Positions 52,253 to 61,151 are shown, counted from the stretch's first letter. The stretch: 64,000 bases of DNA from Trichococcus pasteurii (GCF_900112935.1 NZ_FONM01000005.1:91997-155996); one strand, 5' to 3'. Numbers and translations are program-made. Notes: generated from the letters alone by a model not told the origin.

Positions 52253-53104
52253 TTATTCGTATTTCTTCAGGAAGAACAATCCCAGCGTCCCCAGTCCGGT
52301 ATGCGAGCTGATCGTGGAACCGATCGTGTTCACATAGATGCGGCGCGGATGGAAATGCTCTTCGATGTATTGACGCATTTCCTCGATGGCTTCGGGATCG
52401 TCGCTGTGGCAAAGGAAAACGTTCTGTTCCTGGATCATATCCGCTTCATCGCGCAAGCGTTCGTACATCCGGTTCATGACTTTTTTGCGCCCGCGCAGTT
52501 TCTCGACGGGAATCAGTTCACCGTTGATGACTTCCAGTAAAGGTTGGATGTTCAGCAATCCCCCGAGAAAGGCACTGGACTTCGAAAGCCGGCCGCCTGC
52601 CGCAAGGTAATTCAGATCCTTGACGGTGAAAAGGGACACGACGTTCGCAGCCGTGAAACGGACACGTGATTCGATTTCGTCCAAAGTGAAGCCGGCCTCG
52701 CGCATTTCGATCGCTTCGACGACAGACAAGCCCTCTCCGACCGAAGCGCTCATGGAGTCGACCAACCGCAGATCAAAGTCCGGGAATTCCTCTTTCAGTT
52801 GCTGGTAAGCCAGATAAGCAGCTTGGTAGGTGCCGGAAAGCTTGGCGGAAAGGGAAATATAGATGCCCGATTCCCCGGCTTCGGCCGCTTTCCGGAAACC
52901 GGAAAGGAATTTTTCCAAGGATACTTGGCTCGTTTTCGGGTGACCGCCGCGAGCGATCATTTCATAGACTTTATCGGCTTGGATTTCGATCATATCTTCG
53001 TATTCGCCGGTATCCAACAGCGTGGTCAGCGGGAAGACTTCCACATCATTCTCCTGCAGATAGGCATAGGCCAGATCACAAGCACTATCGGTAAATATTT
53101 TCAT
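52253..53104 (-). CDS. DegV family fatty-acid-binding protein
   Basis: A 283-residue protein of the DegV/FakB family. It begins MKIFTDSACDLAYAYL, has KTSQVSLEKF (with the lipid-carboxylate-binding Ser/Thr) and VDSMSASVGEGL, and ends TIGSTISSHTGLGTLGLFFL. FakB proteins present fatty acids to the kinase FakA, which is not encoded nearby. GGAGGCG lies upstream of ATG 53104; the frame is open to 53137. It is monocistronic. Confidence 0.92.
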   Translation of the reverse strand: MKIFTDSACDLAYAYLQENDVEVFPLTTLLDTGEYEDMIEIQADKVYEMIARGGHPKTSQVSLEKFLSGFRKAAEAGESGIYISLSAKLSGTYQAAYLAYQQLKEEFPDFDLRLVDSMSASVGEGLSVVEAIEMREAGFTLDEIESRVRFTAANVVSLFTVKDLNYLAAGGRLSKSSAFLGGLLNIQPLLEVINGELIPVEKLRGRKKVMNRMYERLRDEADMIQEQNVFLCHSDDPEAIEEMRQYIEEHFHPRRIYVNTIGSTISSHTGLGTLGLFFLKKYE

Positions 53105-53241
53105 TAGTAACGCCTCCTCTAGCGCGAGTTCTATCACGGGATATTCCGTGGACTACTCTACAGTATAGCACGTTTCGTCCATTTGGAAAATTTCAGCGCA
53201 ACAACTGCCTTAAATAGGGCGATTGGATGCCAAAAAAACGG

Positions 53242-55026
53242 TCAATCGTTCAGTTCGCCGAGTTCCTCCTTGATCAGCAGCGCCGTCTTTTCCGGGATGC
53301 CCAACGCCTTGATGTCCTCGTAGCTGGCTTCGCGGATGTTCTTCATCGTCTTGAAATGCTTCAGGATTTTTGTGCGCGTTTTCGGCCCGACGCCTTCGAT
53401 CTGGTCCAGTTGGGAAGCGATGCTGTTCTTGGCGCGCACTTGGCGGTGGAAGGTGATTGCGAAGCGGTGGACCTCTTCCTGGATCCGCTGCACGAGATGG
53501 AAGGCCTGGCTGTTCGGACTGAGTTCCACGATTTCATCCTTCTCGCCGAAGATGAGCGAGGATGTCTTGTGCTTCGTGTCCTTGACCATGCCCGCCACCG
53601 GGATGTCCAGTCCGAGCTCATCCTCAAGCACTTCCTTGGCGGCATGCACCTGGACTTTGCCGCCGTCCATCAGGATCAGATCCGGCATTGCGCGTCCTTC
53701 GCGCAGCAAACGGCTGTAGCGGCGGCGGATGACTTCCTGCGTCGTCGCGAATTCGTTGCTGCCTTCGACAGTCTTGACTTTGTATTTCCGGTAATTCTTG
53801 CGTTCCGGCCTGCCGTCCCTGTAGACGACCATCGCCGAGACCGGATTGGTTCCCTGGATGTTCGAATGGTCGAACGACTCGATTACCTCCAGATATTCGA
53901 TGCCCAGCGCCTCGGAAAGTTCCTGGATGGCGCCGACCGTCTTATGGGTGTCGCGCTCGATCAGCATGAATTTCTCGGTCAGCGCCAGTTCGCTGTTCGT
54001 AATCGCAAGTTCGAGGATGCTGCGCTTGCTGCCGCGGACAGGGGTGTGCACCTTCGTTCCGAGCGCTTCCTGCAGCAGCTCCGTGTCGACGCCTTTAGGG
54101 ACGAGCACTTCCTGCGGCAGGATATGGTTGGGATCCTGATAGAACTGCATAATGAAGGAAGCCAGCTCTTCCTCCGGCGTGTCGTAGCAGGGGAAAAGGG
54201 CGGCTTCGCGTTTGATGATCGAGGACTGGCGCAACAGGAAGACCTGAATCGACAGCCAGCCTTTGTCCATATGGAAGGCGAAGACGTCGCGGTTCGTGTA
54301 GTCGCGGGACATGACCGTCTGTTTTTCGACGGTCGCCTCGATGTAGCTGATCTGGTCGCGGTAATCGGCAGCCTGCTCGAAATTCAGGCTGTCGGCGGCG
54401 AGGTGCATCTTTTCCCGCAGGTCCTTTTTGATGTCCTTGACCTCGCCATTCAGGAAAGCAGCAATCCGTTTGATCTGGGCATCATACTCCTCTTTCGATA
54501 CCTCGTGATCGCAACAGCCGATGCATTGGCCCATATGGTAATAAAGGCAGGCGCGTTTGGAATTCTTGGCGCACTTGCGCAACGGGTAGATCTTCTGGAT
54601 GAATTCCTGCGTCTCCGTGGCCGCGTAGACGTGCGGATAGGGTCCGAAGTAGATGCCGCCGTCATCCTCGACCGTTGAGGTGATGATGAGCTGCGGATCC
54701 TTTTCGTTCGTGACCTTCAGATAAGGATACATTGTCCCTTGCTTCAGCTTGATGTTGTATTTGGGCTGGTAACGCTTGATCAGGTTGATCTCCAGCAGCA
54801 GCGATTCCTTGTTCGTTTTCGTGACGATCGTTTCAAAGCGATCGATGTCCTCGACCAGCAGCTGTGTCTTGCCTTCGTGCTTGCTGTGGAAGTAGGATTT
54901 CACGCGGTTCTTCAGATTTTTGGCCTTGCCGATGTAGATGATTTCGTCATCCTTGTCCCGCATGATGTAGCAGCCGGGCAAGTCGGGCAGCAGCGCCAAT
55001 TTTTGGTTGATTTCTTCTCTGCTCAT
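53242..55026 (-). CDS. uvrC: Excinuclease ABC subunit C
   Basis: A 594-residue nucleotide-excision repair nuclease. The GIY-YIG domain (GCYIM...IIYIGKAKNLKNRVKSYF) makes the 3' cut, a UVR motif (LNFEQAADYRDQI) binds UvrB, the RNase H-like domain makes the 5' cut (SFDHSNIQGTNPVSAMVV, LILMDGGKVQV), and tandem helix-hairpin-helix motifs end the protein (IEGVGPKTRTKILKHF). ATG 55026 fits the family start; the frame is open to 55122. A LexA-like box lies upstream. Confidence 0.97.
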   Translation of the reverse strand: MSREEINQKLALLPDLPGCYIMRDKDDEIIYIGKAKNLKNRVKSYFHSKHEGKTQLLVEDIDRFETIVTKTNKESLLLEINLIKRYQPKYNIKLKQGTMYPYLKVTNEKDPQLIITSTVEDDGGIYFGPYPHVYAATETQEFIQKIYPLRKCAKNSKRACLYYHMGQCIGCCDHEVSKEEYDAQIKRIAAFLNGEVKDIKKDLREKMHLAADSLNFEQAADYRDQISYIEATVEKQTVMSRDYTNRDVFAFHMDKGWLSIQVFLLRQSSIIKREAALFPCYDTPEEELASFIMQFYQDPNHILPQEVLVPKGVDTELLQEALGTKVHTPVRGSKRSILELAITNSELALTEKFMLIERDTHKTVGAIQELSEALGIEYLEVIESFDHSNIQGTNPVSAMVVYRDGRPERKNYRKYKVKTVEGSNEFATTQEVIRRRYSRLLREGRAMPDLILMDGGKVQVHAAKEVLEDELGLDIPVAGMVKDTKHKTSSLIFGEKDEIVELSPNSQAFHLVQRIQEEVHRFAITFHRQVRAKNSIASQLDQIEGVGPKTRTKILKHFKTMKNIREASYEDIKALGIPEKTALLIKEELGELND

Positions 55027-55073
55027 CCGTTTCAATCCTTTTACTTTTAGTTGAGAATAGTATAACATGAATG

Positions 55074-55087
55074 GAAACATACGTTCA
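55074..55087 (-). promoter_or_regulatory. LexA-like SOS box upstream of uvrC
   Basis: GAAACATACGTTCA fits the Gram-positive LexA consensus CGAACRNRYGTTYC at 11 of 14 positions. It lies near the -35 region of a TATACT -10 box on the minus strand. Confidence 0.4.
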
Positions 55088-55167
55088 GCCGTTTGATTCC
55101 AAATGAAGGTGAACGCAGTCATTTTGGGGACACATCACCGTCCCCGCAGCAAGGAAGTGGAAATAGT

Positions 55168-56409
55168 GTGATAAAGAATATGAAATATGAAAAGTGGCAG
55201 CGGCAAACGGCTCTCTTTCTGGGCAGCCAGACGATTTCCCTGTTCGGCTCATCGCTTGTCCAATACGCGATATTCTGGTATCTGACCTTGGAAACGCAGT
55301 CCGGCGTCATCATGACCCTATCGACCATCTTCGGCTTTCTGCCGACTTTCTTCATCTCGCCGTTCGCCGGGGTGTGGGCCGACCGCTATAACCGGAAGCG
55401 CCTGATCGTCCTTTCCGACGGCATCACCGCGCTCTCGACCTTGGTGCTGGTCCTGCTGTTTTTGGCTGGGCAGCGCTCGATCTGGATCCTGCTGGCGACA
55501 TCGGCCATCCGCGCGATAGGGGCGGGAATCCAGATGCCGGCGGTCGGCGCCATCCTGCCGCAGATCGTGCCGGAAAAGGAGTTGACCCGGATCAACGGGC
55601 TCAACGGCAGCATCCAGGCCGTCGTCATGTTGGTTTCACCGATGATCAGCGGCGCGCTATACCAATTTGCGCCGATGGAGGGCATTTTCATGATCGATAT
55701 CGTGACGGCGGCTCTGGCGATCGCCATCCTCGTGTTCCTGCTGAAGGTCCCGACGCATGAAAAAGCCAGCCACGAGCAGGTCAGCAACTACCTGCAGGAC
55801 ATGAAGCTCGGCTTCCGCTACATCCAAAATCACGCCTTCATCAAAAGACTGTTCCTGTATTTTTCCTTGGCTTTCTTTATGGCTGCTCCTGTATCATTCC
55901 TTTCCCCGCTGCAGGTGGCGCGCTCGTTCGGCGAGGATGTTTGGCGCTTGACGGCGATCGAAATCGCCTTTTCCATCGGGATGATAGGCGGCGGCCTTTG
56001 GATCGCGTCATGGGGCGGCTTCAAGAACCGGATCCATTCCATCGCTTTTGCGATCGGAGCCATGGGCCTGTGCACTTTCGGGATGGGTGTCATCCCGAAT
56101 TTCTGGATCTACCTCTTCCTGATGGGTCTCGTCGGCCTCGTCATCCCGTTGCTGAACGCGCCGAGCATGACGCTGCTGCAGGAAAAGGTCGAGGAAGATT
56201 TCCTCGGCCGGGTCTTCGGTGTCCAAAGCATGGTCTCCAGTTCGATGATGCCGTTGGGGATGCTGATCTTCGGACCGCTTGCGGACCGGATGGCGATCGA
56301 AATCCTGATGGCCGTATCAGGCGCGTTGCTGATGGTCGTGGCCTTCTTCGCAATCCGTGACCGGGTACTGTTGGAGGCCGGCAAACCTGAACCGTTGGAC
56401 GGAGAGTAA
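55168..56409 (+). CDS. MFS efflux transporter (MefA-like)
   Basis: A 413-residue protein with about 12 helices. The features WQRQTALFLGSQTISLFGSSLVQYAIFWYL and FISPFAGVWADRYNRKRLIVLSDG are typical of the DHA3 (macrolide efflux, MefA-type) drug exporters. The ligand is unknown. I choose GTG 55168 because AAGGAAG lies 10 nt upstream; ATG 55180 is the alternative. It is divergent from uvrC, with the LexA-like box between them. Confidence 0.88.
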   Translation: MIKNMKYEKWQRQTALFLGSQTISLFGSSLVQYAIFWYLTLETQSGVIMTLSTIFGFLPTFFISPFAGVWADRYNRKRLIVLSDGITALSTLVLVLLFLAGQRSIWILLATSAIRAIGAGIQMPAVGAILPQIVPEKELTRINGLNGSIQAVVMLVSPMISGALYQFAPMEGIFMIDIVTAALAIAILVFLLKVPTHEKASHEQVSNYLQDMKLGFRYIQNHAFIKRLFLYFSLAFFMAAPVSFLSPLQVARSFGEDVWRLTAIEIAFSIGMIGGGLWIASWGGFKNRIHSIAFAIGAMGLCTFGMGVIPNFWIYLFLMGLVGLVIPLLNAPSMTLLQEKVEEDFLGRVFGVQSMVSSSMMPLGMLIFGPLADRMAIEILMAVSGALLMVVAFFAIRDRVLLEAGKPEPLDGE

Positions 56410-56421
56410 TCAATTGAACAA

Positions 56422-56474
56422 AAAAAAAACGAGCGCAGCTCATCCAAATCGGGTGGCCTCGCTCGGTTTTTTTA
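56422..56474 (+). terminator. Bidirectional terminator
   Basis: The stem CGAGCG...CGCTCG encloses a CATCC/GGGTGG inner stem. An A-run lies on the left and a T-run on the right. It serves the MFS gene and the convergent nrdJ. Confidence 0.85.
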
Positions 56475-56479
56475 TGTGA

Positions 56480-59053
56480 TTACAATCCGCATTTCAGTTG
56501 CGCGCCGCAGTTCGTGCACGTGTTGCAGCCGCCAAGATCTTCGACCGTACCTTGTCGGCAGATCGGGCAAGTGTCGCCGATTTCGTTGCCGATCGTGACA
56601 TCGGTTGAGGCGAGGTTGGCTATCGAATCAACCAGGAAAGTTTTGTCCTTGTTGATTTTGATGTGCTCTTTCTCTTCCTCAAGCTTGGCTTCCTCGTCCC
56701 AAACGTTCTCTTCGGCTTTCAGTGTCAGCACCTGCGAATCGCGGCTGCCATCCACGTAGACGGTACCGCCCTTGGCCCCGCCCAGATAGAGGCGCTCGTA
56801 GATCTTTTCGACCTGATCGACGGTGTAGCCTTTCGGTGCGTTCACCGTTTTTGAGATGGAACTGTCGACCCAGCGTTGGATCGTCGTCTGCACATCGACG
56901 TGCTCTTCAGGGGAAAGCGTCATGGCTGCCACGAAATAATCCGGCAATTGGTTCGGATCGGCACCCGGGTGACGATCCAAGTATTCCTGGACGATTTCCG
57001 CCTTCACTTCGATGAATTTGCCGAGACGGCCGCTTCGGTAATAAGTGAACGAGAAGTATGGCTCCAAGCCGGTGGAAACGCCGGCCATCGTGCCTGTCGA
57101 TCCGGTAGGTGCCACCGTCAACAGATGCGAGTTGCGGATGCCGTATTTCAGGACGCCTTCGCGGACATGCTCCGGCATTTTTTTCATGTAGCCGGTGTTG
57201 ATGAAACACTCGCGAAGGATCTGCGTTTCTTTGCCGGTCTGTCCGACCAAGAACGGGAAGCTGCCGCGCGCTTTCGCCAACTCGATGCTTTCCTCATAGG
57301 CCGCCACAGCGATTGTTTCGAAAACTTGATCGATCAGCTGCAGGCTTTCCAGTGAACCGTAACGGATGCCGCAATAGATCAGCATATCCGCCAAGCCCAT
57401 GATCCCCAAGCCGACCCGGCGTTCGCCGAGCGCTTGTTTTTTGTTTTCCTCCAGGAAGTAAGGAGTGGAGTCGATGACATTGTCCTGCATATGGACGCCG
57501 GTGCGGACAGTCTGTTCCAATTTGGCAAAGTCGACCATCTGCAGGTCCTTGTTGACCATTTCGGCCAAGTTGACGGCGGCCAGATTGCAGACGGAATAGG
57601 CTGCCAATGGCTGTTCGCCGCAAGGATTGGTCGCGACTACTTTTTGACCGTAGGCGATCGCATTCGTCATCTTGTTCGCATTGTCGATGAAGAAGATGCC
57701 CGGCTCAGCCGCGTAAGTGGCGCAGACGTTGATCAGCCGCCACAATTCGCGCGCGTTGACGGTCCGGTAGGTGCGGACGGCATTGCCTGCAGCTTCCCAA
57801 TCGCGGACATCACCGCAGTTGGTCCATTCGGCATCGTAGTGCGCCATCGCGTCCGCGTCATAATGTTCGACATCCGGGAATCGCAGGGCATATGCTTCAT
57901 CCCTCATCACGGCGTCCATGAAGTCGTCGGTGATGCAGACGGAAATGTTGGCGCCGGTCAGGAACTCAGGGTTGTTGACGGTGTAGGTGCCGCCATCGCG
58001 CAGTTTTTTCTCGGCTTCATGGATGACCGATGCGTCAAAACCGCCATGCCCGGGAATGTGCTTGTAGTTGACGATGCCTGTATACATATTGATGTCCCTA
58101 GGCGAAAAAGGCGTGAAATGCAGCTTTTCCTTCGCCAGCATGCGGATCTGCTCATCCTCGAAATTTTCGATGATGTAGCGCAGGATGCGCGGGTTCTGCA
58201 TCTTCGAAATGATGAATTCGAAGATATCCGGATGCCAGTCGGCCAACATGATCATCTGGGCGCCACGACGCGAACCGCCTTGTTCAACCAGATGTGTCAG
58301 CTTGGCGATGTCGTCCATCCAGGAAACAGAGCCGGAAGAGCGTCCATTGACGCCTTTCACTATTGTGTGGCGCGGACGCAACGTCGAACCGTTCGAACCG
58401 ACGCCGCCGCCACGGCTCATGATTTCCATGACTTTTTTGCGGTGATCGGAAATGCCGCCGCGCGAGTCGGGCACGAAAGGCATGACGTAACAGTTGAAAT
58501 AGGTGACATCGGTACCGGAGCCGGCGCCGTAGAGCACGCGCCCGGCCGGGATGAAGTTCAAGGCTTTCTGTTCTTCGTAGAACTTCAGGAACGCTTCATG
58601 GCGCAGTTCCGGCGTGATTTCGACCTCGGCCAGGCCATGCGCGTTGCGCATCGCGATCTGCTCGTAGAAAAGCTCCAGCGGTTTGTCCAACGTCAGGATC
58701 CGGCGCGTCACGATGCCGCCTTCCTCGACTTCGAAATCGTCGATATTGTGCTGGTATTCCTCGGAAACCTTGATGCGGACAGTCTGATCCTTATGGTTGA
58801 TGGAAAGGACGGTGCCGGTTCCACGGGCCGGATATTTCGGATCCTCCTTGACCGTCAAAATCACCAAATCCCCTTCGGACAAGGTTTCTTTGGTGGCATC
58901 CTTGTAGGAATAGCGATCCAGCATGACGAGGCGGGACACGCCTTCATACGTGACATGCATATCTTCCGTGATCGGAAACACATGCGGGAACCGCTCGATG
59001 TCCTTGTTCAATTTTTCGAATCCTGCTTTAAATGTGGTCTTTGTTGCATCCAC
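56480..59053 (-). CDS. nrdJ: Adenosylcobalamin-dependent (class II) ribonucleotide reductase
   Basis: An 857-residue class II reductase that makes deoxynucleotides with or without oxygen and needs coenzyme B12. The first redox Cys lies in YFNCYVMPF and the radical-site motif is NPCGEQPL. GPTGSTGTMAGVSTG-type phosphate binding and a C-terminal Cys-rich tail with CPIC, CNTC and CGAQLKC follow. GTG 59053 is preferred because AAGGGA lies 9 nt upstream; GTG 59062 is too close to it. NrdR-like boxes lie in the promoter. No cobalamin riboswitch is visible. Confidence 0.94.
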   Translation of the reverse strand: MDATKTTFKAGFEKLNKDIERFPHVFPITEDMHVTYEGVSRLVMLDRYSYKDATKETLSEGDLVILTVKEDPKYPARGTGTVLSINHKDQTVRIKVSEEYQHNIDDFEVEEGGIVTRRILTLDKPLELFYEQIAMRNAHGLAEVEITPELRHEAFLKFYEEQKALNFIPAGRVLYGAGSGTDVTYFNCYVMPFVPDSRGGISDHRKKVMEIMSRGGGVGSNGSTLRPRHTIVKGVNGRSSGSVSWMDDIAKLTHLVEQGGSRRGAQMIMLADWHPDIFEFIISKMQNPRILRYIIENFEDEQIRMLAKEKLHFTPFSPRDINMYTGIVNYKHIPGHGGFDASVIHEAEKKLRDGGTYTVNNPEFLTGANISVCITDDFMDAVMRDEAYALRFPDVEHYDADAMAHYDAEWTNCGDVRDWEAAGNAVRTYRTVNARELWRLINVCATYAAEPGIFFIDNANKMTNAIAYGQKVVATNPCGEQPLAAYSVCNLAAVNLAEMVNKDLQMVDFAKLEQTVRTGVHMQDNVIDSTPYFLEENKKQALGERRVGLGIMGLADMLIYCGIRYGSLESLQLIDQVFETIAVAAYEESIELAKARGSFPFLVGQTGKETQILRECFINTGYMKKMPEHVREGVLKYGIRNSHLLTVAPTGSTGTMAGVSTGLEPYFSFTYYRSGRLGKFIEVKAEIVQEYLDRHPGADPNQLPDYFVAAMTLSPEEHVDVQTTIQRWVDSSISKTVNAPKGYTVDQVEKIYERLYLGGAKGGTVYVDGSRDSQVLTLKAEENVWDEEAKLEEEKEHIKINKDKTFLVDSIANLASTDVTIGNEIGDTCPICRQGTVEDLGGCNTCTNCGAQLKCGL

Positions 59054-59081
59054 AGTAATCACTCCCTTATTTATGGCGAAA

Positions 59082-59129
59082 ACACTAGATGTTGTGCTGT
59101 ATTTTTGTTTCTCATACCATATATGTTAA
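59082..59129 (-). promoter_or_regulatory. Tandem NrdR-like boxes upstream of nrdJ
   Basis: ACACTAGATGTTGTGC (59082-59097) fits ACACWATATATWGTGT at 13 of 16 positions. A weaker box (59114-59129) with core ACCATATATGTT lies 32 bp further on, the usual three-turn spacing for NrdR. Confidence 0.55.
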
Positions 59130-59415
59130 TTCTGTTCACCGGATAAATCAAGGGGAACAGCCGGGACGTTGTATTTTGGAAATGGATGAAAACGTTGTTT
59201 GGATGGATGGGGATGCGTTTGTAATAATATATCGGCCAATAAGAAGAGGATGCTGTTGGGCGGGAAGGGTTTGTCGGCGATTACGTAAAGAATGCATGCC
59301 GAACAGCCGAGACAGGGCGTAACCGTCCCCGCAGGTAATGCGAAATAGTACCCGTTCAGCCCTCCCGAAAGTTATAATAAAAGCAGAAAGAACAACAACA
59401 GAAAGGAGCCCGAGC
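59130..59415. other. Intergenic region upstream of the sirtuin gene with repeat fragments
   Basis: It holds GAACAGCCGGGAC (59155) and GAACAGCCGAGA (59301), related to the 52-bp repeat at 20965. ACCGTCCCCGCAG at 59325-59337 recurs at 55135. A TATAAT box (59373-59378) lies about 40 nt before the sirtuin start. No gene is seen. Confidence 0.5.
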
Positions 59416-60159
59416 ATGAACGATAAAGAACGCTTCGCGGATATGATCCGCAAATCCCAGCGCATCGTCGCCTTCACTGGGGCGGGCATCAGCACGGAGA
59501 GTGGAATCCCGGATTTCCGTTCGGCGGGCGGGCTGTTCGACAGATTGAGCGGCCGCCATTTCAGCGGCGAAGAGACGCTCAGCATCGGTTTCCTGGAGAC
59601 GTATCCCAAACTATTCTTCCGCAATTATGCGGAGCACTTCGACTTTTCGCAGGCGCTCCCGAACGCCGGGCACCGCTTCTTTGCGGCGCTCGAGCAGACG
59701 GGCAAAGAAGTCACCGTCGTCACGCAGAACATCGACAATCTGCACCAATCCGCCGGCAGCAGTGACGTTATCGAGCTCCGCGGCAACGGGACGAGATGGC
59801 GGACGTTCGAAACGGCCGAACCCGCCGACACCTCCCAAATCAGGTTGGACGCAGAGGGCATCCAGCGCGATCCCCAAGGCCGGATGGTGCGTCCCGATAT
59901 CGTCCTCTACGGCGAAATGCTCAATGAGGAGGCGATGGAGCGCGCAACTGCGGCGATCGGCGCAGCTGACATGCTTGTCGTCATCGGCACATCGCTGGCC
60001 GTCTACCCGGCCGCGAGCTTCGTCCATTATTTCAATGGCCCTTACGCCGTCCTGCTGAACCGGACGCCCGTGCCGCAGTCGCTGTCCTTCCAGTTGGCCG
60101 TCCAGACCGATGCGGGCGCCTTTTTGGCGGAAGTCTGGCAAGAATTTTTTGAGAAATGA
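59416..60159 (+). CDS. Atypical Sir2-family protein lacking catalytic His and zinc cysteines
   Basis: A 247-residue sirtuin fold. The NAD-binding motifs are intact: AFTGAGISTESGIPDFRS (residues 19-36), TQNIDNLH (103-110) and VIGTSLAVYPAASF. The catalytic His of the ELHG motif is Arg122 (ELRGNG, codon CGC at 59779-59781), and the two CxxC zinc pairs are absent from the segment that follows. Ordinary deacetylation is therefore doubtful; ADP-ribosyl transfer, NAD cleavage or NAD sensing are possible. ATG 59416 has AAAGGAG upstream. The Panacea/toxin pair follows after 49 nt with no terminator, so cotranscription is likely. Confidence 0.88.
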   Translation: MNDKERFADMIRKSQRIVAFTGAGISTESGIPDFRSAGGLFDRLSGRHFSGEETLSIGFLETYPKLFFRNYAEHFDFSQALPNAGHRFFAALEQTGKEVTVVTQNIDNLHQSAGSSDVIELRGNGTRWRTFETAEPADTSQIRLDAEGIQRDPQGRMVRPDIVLYGEMLNEEAMERATAAIGAADMLVVIGTSLAVYPAASFVHYFNGPYAVLLNRTPVPQSLSFQLAVQTDAGAFLAEVWQEFFEK

Positions 60160-60208
60160 ATAAAAGGGTGCTGAAACAAAAAGGGAATTCAGGAAAGGGG
60201 AAATCGTT

Positions 60209-60724
60209 ATGCCGAAGCTGATTCAGCTGGCGAAGTATTTGGTCTATTCCTACGAAAACCATACGGCAGCCCGGTTCGGCGACAATGAGCTGAAGCTGCA
60301 GGCGATGCTTTATTTCGCGCAGCGGGAATGTCTGGCTATGGTAGGGGAGCCGCTATTCGAGGAAAGCTTTGAAGGCTGGGAAGAGGGACCGGTGCTGCCG
60401 GAACTGCATTTCTTCTTCGAGGAAGGCTACGATCCCTTCGAACCATTGGAGATGAAAAAGTTGACGGAGCGCGAACAATTCATCCTGGACCGTATTGTTT
60501 TTGCCTACGGACAGTACGAAGGCTGGTATCTTGCGGATTTGGCGCGCCACGAAGCATCCTGGCGCAACAGCAGACCAATCCCAGCGGCAGAAGCAACCGG
60601 ACCCAAACTGTTGGATCTTGTAGATATCCGCGCGGATGCAAAAAAAGTGCGGATCTATGATTCATTGTTTGATGTTTATCTGGATGAACTGGAGGAATTC
60701 GAAGGGGAGGTGCTGGAACCATGA
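60209..60724 (+). CDS. Panacea-domain (DUF4065) antitoxin candidate
   Basis: A 171-residue protein. LKLQAMLYFAQRECLAMVGEPLF followed by FEGWEEGPVLPELH matches the Panacea (SocA-like, DUF4065) pattern KLxKLLYYAQ...AWxxGPVxPxxY. Panacea proteins are broad-range antitoxins paired with unrelated toxins. Its stop overlaps the start of a PemK/MazF-like gene (ATGA), the typical antitoxin-toxin order. GGAAAGGGG precedes ATG 60209. The acidic C-terminus (ELEEFEGEVLEP) could bind the toxin. Confidence 0.85.
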   Translation: MPKLIQLAKYLVYSYENHTAARFGDNELKLQAMLYFAQRECLAMVGEPLFEESFEGWEEGPVLPELHFFFEEGYDPFEPLEMKKLTEREQFILDRIVFAYGQYEGWYLADLARHEASWRNSRPIPAAEATGPKLLDLVDIRADAKKVRIYDSLFDVYLDELEEFEGEVLEP

Positions 60725-61113
60725 ACGAAACGCGAGCCTACATCGGTGCCATCGTGAAGACCCGTTTTGCCTATCATGATCTCGAAACGGATAAAATCGC
60801 CTTCAAATCGCGCCCGTTCCTGATCATCGGTGCGGAATACGATAAAGTCCCGTGCGATTTCACTGCCTTTCCGATTTCGAAAGTATCCGCCAGCCAGAAC
60901 ATCGATCCCGTCCACGACATCAAAGTCGAAAAGCAGCGCTACCCCAAACTGAGCCTGAATGCGGAAGTTTCCTACATCCGTGTCCATAAAATCCAGACTA
61001 TCCACAGCTCGCAGCTTGCGATCGGAGTACTGTCCTCATTGAGTGAGACCTACCCGGATCTCTATGCGGAGGTGAAGGCAGCTTACCGGGATTTTTCCAG
61101 TGGGCTATTCTGA
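60721..61113 (+). CDS. PemK/MazF-like toxin candidate
   Basis: A 130-residue beta-rich protein. The arrangement GAIVKTRF, KSRPFLIIGAEYD, FTAFPISKV and SYIRVHKIQTIHSSQLAIGVLSSL follows the PemK/MazF (CcdB-like SH3 barrel) fold, with RPFLII at the place of RPVLII and the KIxTI strand near the end. MazF-type toxins cut mRNA; whether the catalytic residues are all present cannot be judged by eye. It is translationally coupled to the Panacea gene. Similarity is moderate, so the call is tentative. Confidence 0.72.
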   Translation: MNETRAYIGAIVKTRFAYHDLETDKIAFKSRPFLIIGAEYDKVPCDFTAFPISKVSASQNIDPVHDIKVEKQRYPKLSLNAEVSYIRVHKIQTIHSSQLAIGVLSSLSETYPDLYAEVKAAYRDFSSGLF

Positions 61114-61151
61114 CCGCGCGGAGCTGCGACCCTGGCCTGGACCATACCGCG

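Noticed and set aside
53227..54678. 483-codon plus-strand open frame opposite uvrC
   Set aside because: It lies wholly within uvrC, which has clear domain motifs; the frame is a complement shadow.
57434..59146. 570-codon plus-strand open frame opposite nrdJ
   Set aside because: A shadow of nrdJ; no family similarity and no sensible ribosome site.
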